Shown: positions 33,625-41,052 of the stretch, one piece after another
Numbering within the stretch: position 1 is the first letter of the stretch
How the letters are laid out: the number at the start of each line of letters is the position of its first letter
Source: Halosimplex rubrum
GTDB taxonomy: Archaea; Halobacteriota; Halobacteria; Halobacteriales; Haloarculaceae
Length of the DNA: 64,000 nt
Direction of reading: 5' to 3'
NCBI RefSeq assembly: GCF_013415885.1
Contig: NZ_CP058910.1
Coordinates: forward strand, 372,001-436,000
Program-made: the position numbers and the translations under genes
The notes under the pieces: model-generated
Seen by the model: only the letters and a program-made list of their open reading frames with translations
Databases searched by the model: none
What the model was told of the DNA's origin: nothing

Positions 33625-33775
33625 CACCGGAGGGGAGGGCCGTCCGGTTCTTACGTGTGTCGGCTCTTCGACCGCGCTCCGGGGTGGGACGCCGTCGCGG
33701 TCGGTCGCCGCCCGTCGCCCGCCACCCTCGACCGGTTCTGAAAGGCATATGCGCCTCGCGGCCGTCGGGGCGGGT

Positions 33776-34297
33776 ATGGGCTACGCGTGTCCCGTCTGTG
33801 GCGACCCCCAGACCGACGCCGAGCACCTCGCCAACCACCTCGCGTTCACGGCCATGCTCCGCGGGGGCGACCACGAGGCGTGGCTCGACGACCGCGTCGA
33901 CGACTGGGCGGAGATGGACCCGCCGGATCTCGCCGAGCGCGTCGTCGACCACGCCGACGAGGCGGAGTTCCCGCAGGTCTTCGAGGACACCACCGGCGGC
34001 GACCACGACAGCGGTCACGGCCACGACCACGGACACCAACACGGGGGCGGGAACCGCGGTGACGGTCGAGGCCCGGGCGCCGCCGACGCCGTCGAGAACG
34101 CGGCGCCGGGCGGCGTCGCCGACCTCGACGAGTTCGAAGGCGAGACCGACGACGTACTCGCCGAAGCGAAGGAGCTGACCCGCCGGCGCCGGGAGAACGC
34201 CGGCGACGACGGCTCTGGGGACGGTGCCACCGACGACGGCGACGCCGCGGACGCGGCCGACGCCGACGCCGACGGCGACGAAACCGGGGACTCCTAA
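33776..34297 (+). CDS. DUF5810-like zinc-binding protein
   Basis: A 173-aa protein. An N-terminal zinc site (YACPVCGDPQTDAEHLANHL, CxxC plus two His) precedes a helical segment and a very acidic, His-rich middle (HDSGHGHDHGHQHG), then an acidic tail. The N-terminus matches haloarchaeal DUF5810. Start ATG 33776 lies about 27 nt after a TATA-like GGCATATGC (33745-33753), which favours it over the in-frame ATG inside that element. It pairs with the DUF5809-like gene 24 nt downstream, as in other haloarchaea. Confidence 0.82.
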   Translation: MGYACPVCGDPQTDAEHLANHLAFTAMLRGGDHEAWLDDRVDDWAEMDPPDLAERVVDHADEAEFPQVFEDTTGGDHDSGHGHDHGHQHGGGNRGDGRGPGAADAVENAAPGGVADLDEFEGETDDVLAEAKELTRRRRENAGDDGSGDGATDDGDAADAADADADGDETGDS

Positions 34298-34321
34298 GTC
34301 GCGGCGGCCGAACTGGGGCGT

Positions 34322-34801
34322 ATGGACACCGAGGGGACGATCGCGCCGGCGACCGCCGCCGCGGCCCGCGAGCGCTACGAGGCGCTCGGGCCGACGGCGC
34401 AGGTCGTCGTCAAGGAGACCGCGAAGGCCATGGAAATGGACGCCGAGGAGTACCGCGACCGCGTGACGAGCGAGGTCGTCGAGACCGCCCGCGACGCGCT
34501 GTTCGCCTCCATGCTGGAGGTCCGCGTCGGCTCGCGCGAGGCGTTCGACGAGTGGGTCGCCGACAACGACGGCTACGAGGTCCACGAGGTCGGCAACGAG
34601 AACGTCGACCGCGTCGTCTGGCACGCCGCGCCGGCGGCCGACACCGTCGTCGCCGCGACCTTCCACGAGGAGCGCGAGGCCGCCGTCGGCACGCTCCGCC
34701 GGCAGGCGTTCGGCCGGATCTACCGCGAGATGGTGACCGACGGTGACGCCACTGGAACCGACGAGCGCGGCGAGGGGGCGGACGGAGCGAGCGACGAGTA
34801 G
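34322..34801 (+). CDS. DUF5809-like protein
   Basis: A 159-aa soluble, mostly helical protein (MDTEGTIAPATAAAARERYE, VVKETAKAMEMDAEEY, YEVHEVGNENVDRVVWHAAP), with an acidic tail. It matches the haloarchaeal DUF5809 family that is encoded beside DUF5810. Function is unknown; the conserved pairing suggests a shared complex or pathway. Confidence 0.82.
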   Translation: MDTEGTIAPATAAAARERYEALGPTAQVVVKETAKAMEMDAEEYRDRVTSEVVETARDALFASMLEVRVGSREAFDEWVADNDGYEVHEVGNENVDRVVWHAAPAADTVVAATFHEEREAAVGTLRRQAFGRIYREMVTDGDATGTDERGEGADGASDE

Positions 34802-34864
34802 CGCGCTCGCCCGTCGCCGTCGCGTATCCGTGTCGTTTTCACGCGCACGGCCGTAGCGAGGGGT

Positions 34865-35284
34865 ATGCGTCGGGTCACTCGCAACGCCGTCCTGTTGATC
34901 CTCGGAGTGGTGGTCGCGCTGCTCGCGCTCGGTGCCCTCCCGTCGCTGCTCGCGAGCGGCGACCCCTACTACGTCACCGCCGAGCCCGTCGACGGCAACG
35001 GGTCCGCCGACGGGTCCGGCGCGGCGGCCGTCGACGCCAGCGCCGCCGTCAACGGCTCCGCGCTCTCGGAGCGACAGTACCCCTACACCACGCAGGCACT
35101 CCGCAACGGCACCTCCGACGGCTACCGGGAGGGACCGTGGGGGTTCAAGGAGGCGTTCACCCACTCGCCGTTCGACGAGCGGTCGGCGCTCTCGGCGCGC
35201 AACGCGACCGCCGTCTCCGAGTCGGGCGTGCTCGTCTCGTACAACGGCACGCTTTACCGGGTCGCGGTCGGACAGCGACCATGA
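34865..35284 (+). CDS. Exported or membrane-anchored hypothetical protein
   Basis: A 139-aa protein. One N-terminal hydrophobic helix (AVLLILGVVVALLALGALPS) is preceded by Arg residues (uncleaved anchor or signal), and an extracellular domain follows with several N-glycosylation sequons (NGSA, NGTS, NGTL). No family is recognised. Its stop overlaps the start of the first NUDIX gene (ATGA at 35281-35284), so it heads a four-gene translationally coupled operon. Confidence 0.75.
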   Translation: MRRVTRNAVLLILGVVVALLALGALPSLLASGDPYYVTAEPVDGNGSADGSGAAAVDASAAVNGSALSERQYPYTTQALRNGTSDGYREGPWGFKEAFTHSPFDERSALSARNATAVSESGVLVSYNGTLYRVAVGQRP

Positions 35285-35922
35285 GCGACCCCGACGACGG
35301 CGACGGCGTCGACGGTACCGACGCCGACCGAGAACGGACCGACGACGGTGCGCCGACTGTCGACCCCGCGGCGGACGGACCGGTTCGCGAACCCGACCAC
35401 GAGTGGCGGGTCACCGACCGCGAGGCGGAGTACGAGACCGGCTGGTACACCGGCGGCTACGACCGCGTCGAGCAACCGGACGGCACCGAGAAAGAGTACT
35501 ACTGGGCCGAGCTCCCCGACGCCGTCGTCGTCGTCGCGCGGTCCGGCGACGACCTCGTCCTCGTCGACCAGTACCGGCCGGTCATCGGCGAGCAGTGCCT
35601 CGAACTCCCCGCCGGCATCGTCGAGGACGGCGAGTCGTTCACGGCCGCCGGCGCGCGCGAACTCCGCGAGGAGACCGGCTTCGACCCCGCCGGCATCTCG
35701 CTGATCGAGGACTTCTGGTGTTCGACCGGCGTCCTGCGCCACCGCCGGGGCATCGTCTTCGCCGAAGGCCTCGAACCGGTCGAGCGCAAGCTCGACGGCA
35801 ACGAGTTCCTCTCGGTGACGACGGTCCCCATCGACGAGGCGCTCGAGGTGGCGCGGCGCCAGCCCGCCAACGACGCCACCATCGAAGGGGTGTTGCTCGC
35901 GAAGGAGGACGGGCTGCTGTGA
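35281..35922 (+). CDS. NUDIX hydrolase, first of three tandem copies
   Basis: A 213-aa NUDIX hydrolase. The Nudix box at 112-134 keeps G, E118 and the R-E-L-R-E-E-T-G core (GIVEDGESFTAAGARELREE). The preceding DDLVLVDQYRP and following FDPAGISLIEDFW are typical of ADP-ribose pyrophosphatase-like members. It has a ~40-residue acidic N-terminal extension. Stop and next start overlap (GTGA, 35919-35922). The substrate is not fixed by sequence; nucleoside diphosphate sugars or ADP-ribose are likely. Confidence 0.9.
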   Translation: MSDPDDGDGVDGTDADRERTDDGAPTVDPAADGPVREPDHEWRVTDREAEYETGWYTGGYDRVEQPDGTEKEYYWAELPDAVVVVARSGDDLVLVDQYRPVIGEQCLELPAGIVEDGESFTAAGARELREETGFDPAGISLIEDFWCSTGVLRHRRGIVFAEGLEPVERKLDGNEFLSVTTVPIDEALEVARRQPANDATIEGVLLAKEDGLL

Positions 35923-36521
35923 GCGGGGACGACGACCCGGGAGCCGACTCGGCGGACGAAACCGGGACCCACCCCTGGGAACGCGAGGACCCGGCGTGGC
36001 CCGTCCACGGTCGCGAGGTCGTCTGGGAGACGGATTTCTTCGAGGCCGGTCAGGACGTGGTCGAGCGGCCCACCGGCGAACGGGCGGAGTACTACTGGCT
36101 CGAACCGGGCGACGCGGCCGTGGTCGTGGCCTTCACCGACGACGAGGAAGTCGTCGTCGTCGAGCAGTACCGCCCGCGCCTGCGTCGCTACTCGCTCGGG
36201 CTCCCCGGCGGCGGCGTCGAAGCGGGGGAGGACCCTGCGGTCGCCGCGGCCCGAGAGTTACGCGAGGAGACCGGTTTCGTCGCCGGCGACCTGCGGAAGC
36301 TCGACGCGTACGTCCCGACGCCGTGGACGCGCTACACCCGCCACGTCTTCGTCGCCACCGACCTCGACCGCGGCGAGCGCGACCTCGACGACGCGGAGTT
36401 CGTCGAGTGGGAGACGGTCCCCGCCGACGAAGCGGTCGGCCGGCTGCGCGAGCGCGAGGGACCGGCGAACGGCATCTCGCTGCTGCCGCTGTTACTCGCC
36501 CGCGAGGAGGGACACCTGTGA
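35919..36521 (+). CDS. NUDIX hydrolase, second of three tandem copies
   Basis: A 200-aa paralogue of its neighbours. The Nudix box at 98-120 begins GGGVEAGEDP and ends ARELREETGF with all catalytic Glu residues. FFEAGQDVVERPTGERAEYY aligns with the first copy. The start is GTG 35919, overlapping the previous stop. ADP-ribose or related pyrophosphatase activity is expected; divergence of the substrate-side loop (YVPTPWTRYTRHVF) from copy one suggests a different substrate. Confidence 0.9.
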   Translation: MSGDDDPGADSADETGTHPWEREDPAWPVHGREVVWETDFFEAGQDVVERPTGERAEYYWLEPGDAAVVVAFTDDEEVVVVEQYRPRLRRYSLGLPGGGVEAGEDPAVAAARELREETGFVAGDLRKLDAYVPTPWTRYTRHVFVATDLDRGERDLDDAEFVEWETVPADEAVGRLREREGPANGISLLPLLLAREEGHL

Positions 36522-37123
36522 CCGACGGCGGGAGGCCGGCCGAGCCGACTCCCGCGAGCGCCGCCGACCTCGACGACCCGCCGGCCGACGCCGGCGCCGG
36601 CTGGACCCGCCTGGACACCGAAGTCGTCTGGGAGAACCCTTACTTCGCGGCCGGCTACGACGAGTACCGCCAGCCCGACGGCGCGGTGAGCCGCTACTAC
36701 TGGATCGACCCCGGCGACTTCGTGGCCGTCGTCGCCGAGACGCCCGACGGCGAGGTCCTCTTGCTCGAACAGTACGACGCCCGGCTGGATCGGTCGCTGC
36801 TCACCGTCCCCGGCGGTGCCGTCGACGACGGCGAGTCGTTCGTCGACGCGGGCGTCCGCGAGTTGCGCGAGGAGACGGGGTTCCGCGCCGGCGAGGCGGA
36901 GCTACTGGAGGTGTTCGAACCGACGGCGTGGACCCGGATGACCCAGGCCGTCGTCTACGCGACCGGCCTGGAACCCGGACGCGCCGAGCGCGAGGGCGGC
37001 GAGGACATCGAGGCGTTCGCCGTCCCCGCCGACGAAGCCGTGGCCGCGGTCCGCTCGCGCGAGGTCCCGTTCGCCGCCTCGCTCGTCTCGCTGCTGGTCG
37101 CCCGCGACGAGGGGCTGCTGTAG
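36518..37123 (+). CDS. NUDIX hydrolase, third of three tandem copies
   Basis: A 201-aa paralogue with an intact Nudix box at 100-122 (GAVDDGESFVDAGVRELREE). GTG 36518 overlaps the stop of copy two (GTGA). EPTAWTRMTQAVVYATG is closer to copy two than to copy one, so copies two and three probably arose by the later duplication. It is co-translated with the other two. The functional reason for three coupled NUDIX enzymes is unknown. Confidence 0.9.
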   Translation: MTDGGRPAEPTPASAADLDDPPADAGAGWTRLDTEVVWENPYFAAGYDEYRQPDGAVSRYYWIDPGDFVAVVAETPDGEVLLLEQYDARLDRSLLTVPGGAVDDGESFVDAGVRELREETGFRAGEAELLEVFEPTAWTRMTQAVVYATGLEPGRAEREGGEDIEAFAVPADEAVAAVRSREVPFAASLVSLLVARDEGLL

Positions 37124-37194
37124 TCGGGGACCGCCGGGTGCTCCCGGCGAACTCCGACGAACATATGCCGTCCGACCACCGATCGCGACCAACG

Positions 37195-37563
37195 ATGGAC
37201 GGCGAGATCTCCGGCGATGAACTGCAGGAGCTACTGGACGAGAACGGGGAGCAACCGCCCGAGGACCTCCGGATCGTCGACATCCGGAACCCCGGCTCGT
37301 TCGAGCGCGGGCACATCCCCGGCAGCGAGAACATCCCGGCAAACCAGCTCACGGACCGCGTCGAGGAACTCGACGGCGCCGACCGCGTCGTGACGGTCTG
37401 CCCGATGGGCAAATCCAGCGTCCAGGCCGCGCGGCTCGTCGGCTCCTACGAGGGCGTCGACGGCCCCGTCGAGAGCCTCCACGGCGGGCTGAACGACTGG
37501 GACGGGCCACTCGACGCGGCCGACGCGAGCGAGTCCGACGAGGGGCCGGCGTCGCCGTTCTGA
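37195..37563 (+). CDS. Rhodanese-like sulfurtransferase domain protein
   Basis: A 122-aa single rhodanese domain: LRIVDIRNPGSFERGHIPGS is the first signature and VVTVCPMGKSSVQAARLV holds the active-site Cys69 and its loop. HGGLNDWDGPL is the C-terminal motif. ATG 37195 is preferred, but ATG 37165 in the same frame is possible. Expected role: persulfide transfer or thiosulfate handling. A repeat-bounded accessory island starts 87 nt downstream. Confidence 0.88.
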   Translation: MDGEISGDELQELLDENGEQPPEDLRIVDIRNPGSFERGHIPGSENIPANQLTDRVEELDGADRVVTVCPMGKSSVQAARLVGSYEGVDGPVESLHGGLNDWDGPLDAADASESDEGPASPF

Positions 37564-37650
37564 CCGGTCGTCCGACTCAGAGCCAGCGTTCCAGCGCCGC
37601 CGCTCGCGGGCGTGAGACGGTGGCTCGGTGAAAGTCCTCGTCACAAGGGG

Positions 37651-37686
37651 CTCAGTGGGGGTAACTGCTCGTCATCGCCACCGTGA
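37651..37686. repeat. Island direct repeat, copy 1
   Basis: The 36-bp element runs from CTCAGTGGGGGTAACTGC to CATCGCCACCGTGA. It shares 35 bases with copy 2 (one G missing there) and its first 32 with copy 3. A second conserved block, AAAAnCnCGTTTATC, lies about 22 nt further on (37709-37722 here). On the minus strand the repeat and flank read GFWGPLGYLFTVAMTSSYPH then stop, as if copied from the 3' end of a membrane-protein gene. The rest of the gap 37564-37889 has no recognised gene. Confidence 0.75.
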
Positions 37687-37889
37687 ACAGGTAGCCGAGC
37701 GGGCCCCAAAAACCCGTTTATCGGAGACAGGTCCGACACCGAGGGAGTGATTCTCCGGTGAGCGTATTGCGAGCTATCCCGACCTTCGACGACAGGTAGT
37801 GGTAATACTGCAAATTGCCAGTCCGCTATTTGGATTTCGGATAAGAAATAACAATAACGGACCGTGTATCTGTGCGCGTACGACTACTG

Positions 37890-39062
37890 ATGGATCGAGA
37901 CGACTTCGGCGAAGCGGCGCCCGGCGAAATCGTTCCAAGTACGACTCCGAAAGGGACATACTCGGCATTCCGGCCGGCCTCACTGCCGCCTTCGATCAGC
38001 ACTGACGACCTCGTTACCCCGCTGGCAGAAGCGACGCAAGCGCTCGGTCGACTTCACGGAATCGGGCCGCGTGTCGGTTCGAGAGAGATCCTCATCGAAC
38101 CGTTCATTCGGAAAGAAGCACTGGAATCTTCGCAGATTGAGGGGACACACGCTACGCTGTCAGACATCTACGCATACGAAGCCGGACAGGAAGCGCTCAT
38201 CGACGAGGACAGGCGACAGGGCACCCAGGAAGTCGTGAACTATCTCCGGGCGCTCACACACGGATTAGACGCGATAACCGCCGGTGATCCCATCACTACC
38301 GAGCTGTTGTGCGAGATGCACTATCGCCTGCTCTCTGGAGTCCGTGGAGACAGAGCCGATCCCGGCGAACTCCGGACGACGCAGAACTTCATCGGTAGCA
38401 CTCCGTATATCCAGGACGCGCGATACGTCCCCCCGCCACCGAGCGAGATTCCGGAGTTACTAGAGGACCTGCTCGAATACGCCAACGAGGACACCGACCT
38501 CCATCCGTTACTTCGCATCGGACTGATCCACTACCAGTTCGAGACGATTCACCCGTTCCTCGACGGGAACGGACGGCTGGGACGGCTCCTGATCAGTCTG
38601 CTCCTGCAGCGCGATGGACTGCTACCGGAACCATATCTCTATCTGAGTTCGTATTTCAACGCACGACGCTCGGAATACGTCGACCACCTGCTGGCGGTCA
38701 GTCAGCGTGGAGAGTGGGTGGAGTGGCTGCTGTTCTTCCTGCGTGGTGTCCAATCGCAGGCCGACGAGGCACACCGGCGGGCGGACTTACTGGTCGATCT
38801 TCGCGAGGACTACCAGCGACGCTATCAGAGCGAACGGTCGGGGAACATTCTCGAACTGGTTATGCGTCTCTTCGAGGATCCGTACCTCGACGTCAATACG
38901 GCAGCCGAGTGGCTGGAGGTCGAGTACAGCACGGCTAACCGACTCGTCGGGCGGCTCGAAGACGACGGGGTACTTGAGGAACTCACCGGGAAGGATCGCA
39001 ATCGGTTCTACCGCGCCAACGAGGTTTTCGACATCATCAACAAGCCGATCGATCGACTCTGA
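37890..39062 (+). CDS. Fic-domain protein with C-terminal winged helix
   Basis: A 390-aa Fic protein, expected to transfer AMP (or another nucleotide part) to target proteins. The active-site motif HPFLDGNGRLGR at 221-232 is complete. The inhibitory helix motif SSQIEG (80-85) lies N-terminal, making this a self-inhibited class II Fic. The N-terminal Fic_N-like segment (1-75) and a C-terminal winged helix (~320-385, LDVNTAAEWLEVEYSTANRL) complete the architecture, which suggests DNA binding and autoregulation. The gene is AT-richer than its surroundings and bounded by the direct repeats at 37651 and 39101. ATG 37890 is chosen over GTG 37872. Confidence 0.92.
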   Translation: MDRDDFGEAAPGEIVPSTTPKGTYSAFRPASLPPSISTDDLVTPLAEATQALGRLHGIGPRVGSREILIEPFIRKEALESSQIEGTHATLSDIYAYEAGQEALIDEDRRQGTQEVVNYLRALTHGLDAITAGDPITTELLCEMHYRLLSGVRGDRADPGELRTTQNFIGSTPYIQDARYVPPPPSEIPELLEDLLEYANEDTDLHPLLRIGLIHYQFETIHPFLDGNGRLGRLLISLLLQRDGLLPEPYLYLSSYFNARRSEYVDHLLAVSQRGEWVEWLLFFLRGVQSQADEAHRRADLLVDLREDYQRRYQSERSGNILELVMRLFEDPYLDVNTAAEWLEVEYSTANRLVGRLEDDGVLEELTGKDRNRFYRANEVFDIINKPIDRL

Positions 39063-39100
39063 CAGCCTACCCAGAGAAAATCTATTACTAGAAATCGGGC

Positions 39101-39135
39101 CTCAGTGGGGTAACTGCTCGTCATCGCCACCGTGA
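39101..39135. repeat. Island direct repeat, copy 2
   Basis: The 35-bp copy lies 38 nt after the Fic stop. It lacks one G of the G5 run. It is followed by the second conserved block (AAAAGCTCGTTTATC, 39158-39172), which could serve as the TATA element of the next gene, whose GTG start is about 29 nt further on. The repeat therefore carries a promoter-like part with it. Confidence 0.75.
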
Positions 39136-39196
39136 GATATTACTCCGGCACAGGTCAAAAGCTCGTTTATCCGGGACGGGCACAGCGGGCCACAGC

Positions 39197-39796
39197 GTGA
39201 GCGCCGCAATTACCACGGACGGGCTCTTGGCCCACAGTATGGACCGCACTCCGGAGTCGTTTGCCGAGGCACTCGCTTCCGGCGACACCGGCCGCGTGAA
39301 CGAGGCAATCGACACGATCGAAGCAGTCGATTCGGCTGTGCGCGCCGAACAGTATGCGGCGCTGTTCGACGCCTGCTATCCGGTCTACGAGAGCGACGAC
39401 GGCTACGTCCGCCAGTCGGTCGTTCGGTTCTTGCGCGATGCCTATCCGATGCTCGAACTTACGATCGCCGCCAGCGAAACAGAGCGCATCGACGGCTACA
39501 CGATCGACGACCTGCGCGAGAACAGGACTCGTCTCGTCGAGTTCCTGCTCGAAGCACTCGAAGACGACGACGGACGAGTCCGGACAGCCGCCGTCGACGG
39601 CTTCGACACGCTCGGCGTCGCGATCGACCTGGCGGAGATCGACGCCGAGAAACAGGTGCTACTCGAAGAACTCGACGACCGTACCAGCGACCTCCCCGAG
39701 GAGAAAGCCAAACACGTCGAGGAAGCGAAGCGGTCGGTGGCGCGAATGGATTTGGTCGGCAGTCTCGTCGCAGACCTCGATCTCGATGTCCCGTGA
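39197..39796 (+). CDS. HEAT-like helical protein in accessory island
   Basis: A 199-aa helical protein with paired-helix units (DGYVRQSVVRFLRDAYP, DDGRVRTAAVDGFDTLG) that look like HEAT repeats. A charged coiled segment (ELDDRTSDLPEEKAKHVEEA) follows. No enzyme motif is present. Similar proteins occur next to haloarchaeal toxin-antitoxin genes, but I do not know a function. GTG 39197 fits the TATA-like CGTTTATC 29 nt upstream; ATG 39239 (MDRTPESFAEAL) is an alternative start. It shares its cassette with the CopG-PIN pair. Confidence 0.7.
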   Translation: MSAAITTDGLLAHSMDRTPESFAEALASGDTGRVNEAIDTIEAVDSAVRAEQYAALFDACYPVYESDDGYVRQSVVRFLRDAYPMLELTIAASETERIDGYTIDDLRENRTRLVEFLLEALEDDDGRVRTAAVDGFDTLGVAIDLAEIDAEKQVLLEELDDRTSDLPEEKAKHVEEAKRSVARMDLVGSLVADLDLDVP

Positions 39797-39833
39797 GTGT
39801 GACCGATCTACTGTCGCAGGAGTGGCGCCTCCG

Positions 39834-39892
39834 TGTGCAAGATTTGTGCATTCTGACGCAATCCTTATCAATCTGTGTGCAGAATATGCACA
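39834..39892. promoter_or_regulatory. Operator-promoter of the CopG-PIN pair
   Basis: Upstream of ATG 39897 are TGTGCA repeats: a direct pair TGTGCA-N5-TGTGCA (39834-39850) and a perfect inverted pair TGTGCA-GAATA-TGCACA (39876-39892). Between them lies TATA-like CTTATCA (39864-39870), about 30 nt before the start. The layout is that of an autoregulated toxin-antitoxin promoter with two ribbon-helix-helix dimer sites, one overlapping the transcription start. Confidence 0.65.
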
Positions 39893-39896
39893 TCGA

Positions 39897-40277
39897 ATGA
39901 GCGCGAGTGACGATCCCCGACGAGTCCACTTCCAGTCGCCCGAGTCCCTCGTCGATCAGCTTGACGCCATCGCGGACCTCCTGGGTACGGATCGGACCGA
40001 CCTGCTCGTCGAAGCGATCCGCGAGTACATCGAAGAGACCGCGCACAGCGACCAGTTCCAGGAACTCGTCGCCCAGCGGTACTACGACGACGAACTGGAC
40101 TTCGAGACGGTCAAGCGACTCGTCGACCCCGAGACAGCCCAGCGGTTTCGGCTCCTCAAGGCCGACCTCGACGGAGAGCCCCACGATCTCGCCGCGCCGG
40201 AGGAAACTGACATCTACAACGGTGATCGACGGTCCGTGTCGCCCGAGGCGTCTGACGAGTCGGCAGACCAGCGATGA
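39897..40277 (+). CDS. CopG/ribbon-helix-helix antitoxin-like protein
   Basis: A 126-aa protein. An N-terminal ribbon-helix-helix (RRVHFQSPESLVDQLDAIAD, then LLGTDRTDLLVEAIREYI) would bind DNA as a dimer. The C-terminal part (YDDELDFETVKRLVDPETAQ) is the likely toxin-binding arm. The stop overlaps the PIN gene start (ATGA 40274-40277), the usual antitoxin-toxin coupling. Operator-like TGTGCA repeats precede it. Confidence 0.85.
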   Translation: MSASDDPRRVHFQSPESLVDQLDAIADLLGTDRTDLLVEAIREYIEETAHSDQFQELVAQRYYDDELDFETVKRLVDPETAQRFRLLKADLDGEPHDLAAPEETDIYNGDRRSVSPEASDESADQR

Positions 40278-40846
40278 GCGGCCGGCCACGCCTGCGGACG
40301 GTCGTCGCGGACACGAGCGCACTCGTCAGCCTCGCCGTTCCCAGCGCCGACGAGACGTACGACATAGAGACGGGGCCGGACCCGCTCCAGTACGTGCTGA
40401 CATCGTGTGCGGTGTCGGTCCCGCCGTCGGTCGTCACCGAACTCCGGGAGATTGCACAGTACAGTGACATCCACGCGGCGGCGGCCCAGAACGTCCTCGC
40501 GGCGCGAGCCCACTACGACATCGACGACCCGTATCAGCGTTCGGCGACACCGGAGTCACGGCCGACGTTCGGACTCGACGACGGCGAGACGGACGGGATC
40601 GCCCTCGCGAACGCGATCGAAGCCGACGGCTTTCTCACGGACGAGTTCGGTGGGAACAACTTTGCTCTCGTCCACGCCGCGCTGGCCGGACCGCGGATCG
40701 TCCCAACGCCCCGGTTGCTCTGTGACTACGCGCGCGACGGGCACATGACCGCCGAGGAGGTACGCGAGCTGATTCGGACGATCAGTCCGAACCGAAGCTG
40801 GGACGATAGCCCCTACGTCGCACAGTTACTCGATCAGCTCGAGTGA
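40274..40846 (+). CDS. PIN-domain toxin-like ribonuclease
   Basis: A 190-aa PIN-like protein. VVADTSALVSLAV supplies the first acidic residue of the nuclease site, VVTELREIA the second region (Glu), and DDGETDGIALANAIEADGFLTDE the remaining acids. Together these make the four-acid PIN centre. It is expected to be an endoribonuclease neutralised by the CopG-like protein encoded upstream. VapC toxins are typically ~130 aa, so this member is longer, with an extra C-terminal helix-rich part (MTAEEVRELIRTISPN). Confidence 0.82.
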   Translation: MSGRPRLRTVVADTSALVSLAVPSADETYDIETGPDPLQYVLTSCAVSVPPSVVTELREIAQYSDIHAAAAQNVLAARAHYDIDDPYQRSATPESRPTFGLDDGETDGIALANAIEADGFLTDEFGGNNFALVHAALAGPRIVPTPRLLCDYARDGHMTAEEVRELIRTISPNRSWDDSPYVAQLLDQLE

Positions 40847-40891
40847 TCGTTTTGGGTGTCCCCGGTGTCCATCTATCAACAGAAGACGGGT

Positions 40892-40923
40892 CTCAGTGGG
40901 GGTAACTGCTCGTCATCGCCACC
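40892..40923. repeat. Island direct repeat, copy 3
   Basis: The 32-bp copy with the full G5 run lies 46 nt after the PIN gene stop. The downstream flank differs from copies 1 and 2 and only weakly recalls their second block (GAAAAGTCCACGTATTC, about 40948). On the minus strand it reads ANPRVVAMTSSYPH then stop, so the shared peptide end is VAMTSSYPH. This marks the right edge of the AT-richer island. Confidence 0.72.
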
Positions 40924-41052
40924 ACCCGCGGGTTCGCCGTCGCTCCTGAAAAGTCCACGTATTCGCACCGTATCCGAGGTAAGACAGCGCAAACGCGCAC
41001 GTTCGGTCGACAAGCACCCGACTTATGTGCGCCGAGACGCGTAGGGAGACCA

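Noticed and set aside
32768-35164. A ~800-codon minus-strand frame over the DUF457, DUF5810 and DUF5809 genes
   Set aside because: Antisense to better-supported genes; no family-like segments.
37651-37740. A tRNA-like segment (GGTAGCCGAGCGG) next to repeat copy 1
   Set aside because: Only a D-arm-like string is present; no acceptor stem, anticodon arm or T-arm could be formed around it.
37651-40923. The three direct repeats as a CRISPR array
   Set aside because: They are about 1.4-1.8 kb apart with full genes between them, and no cas genes are present.
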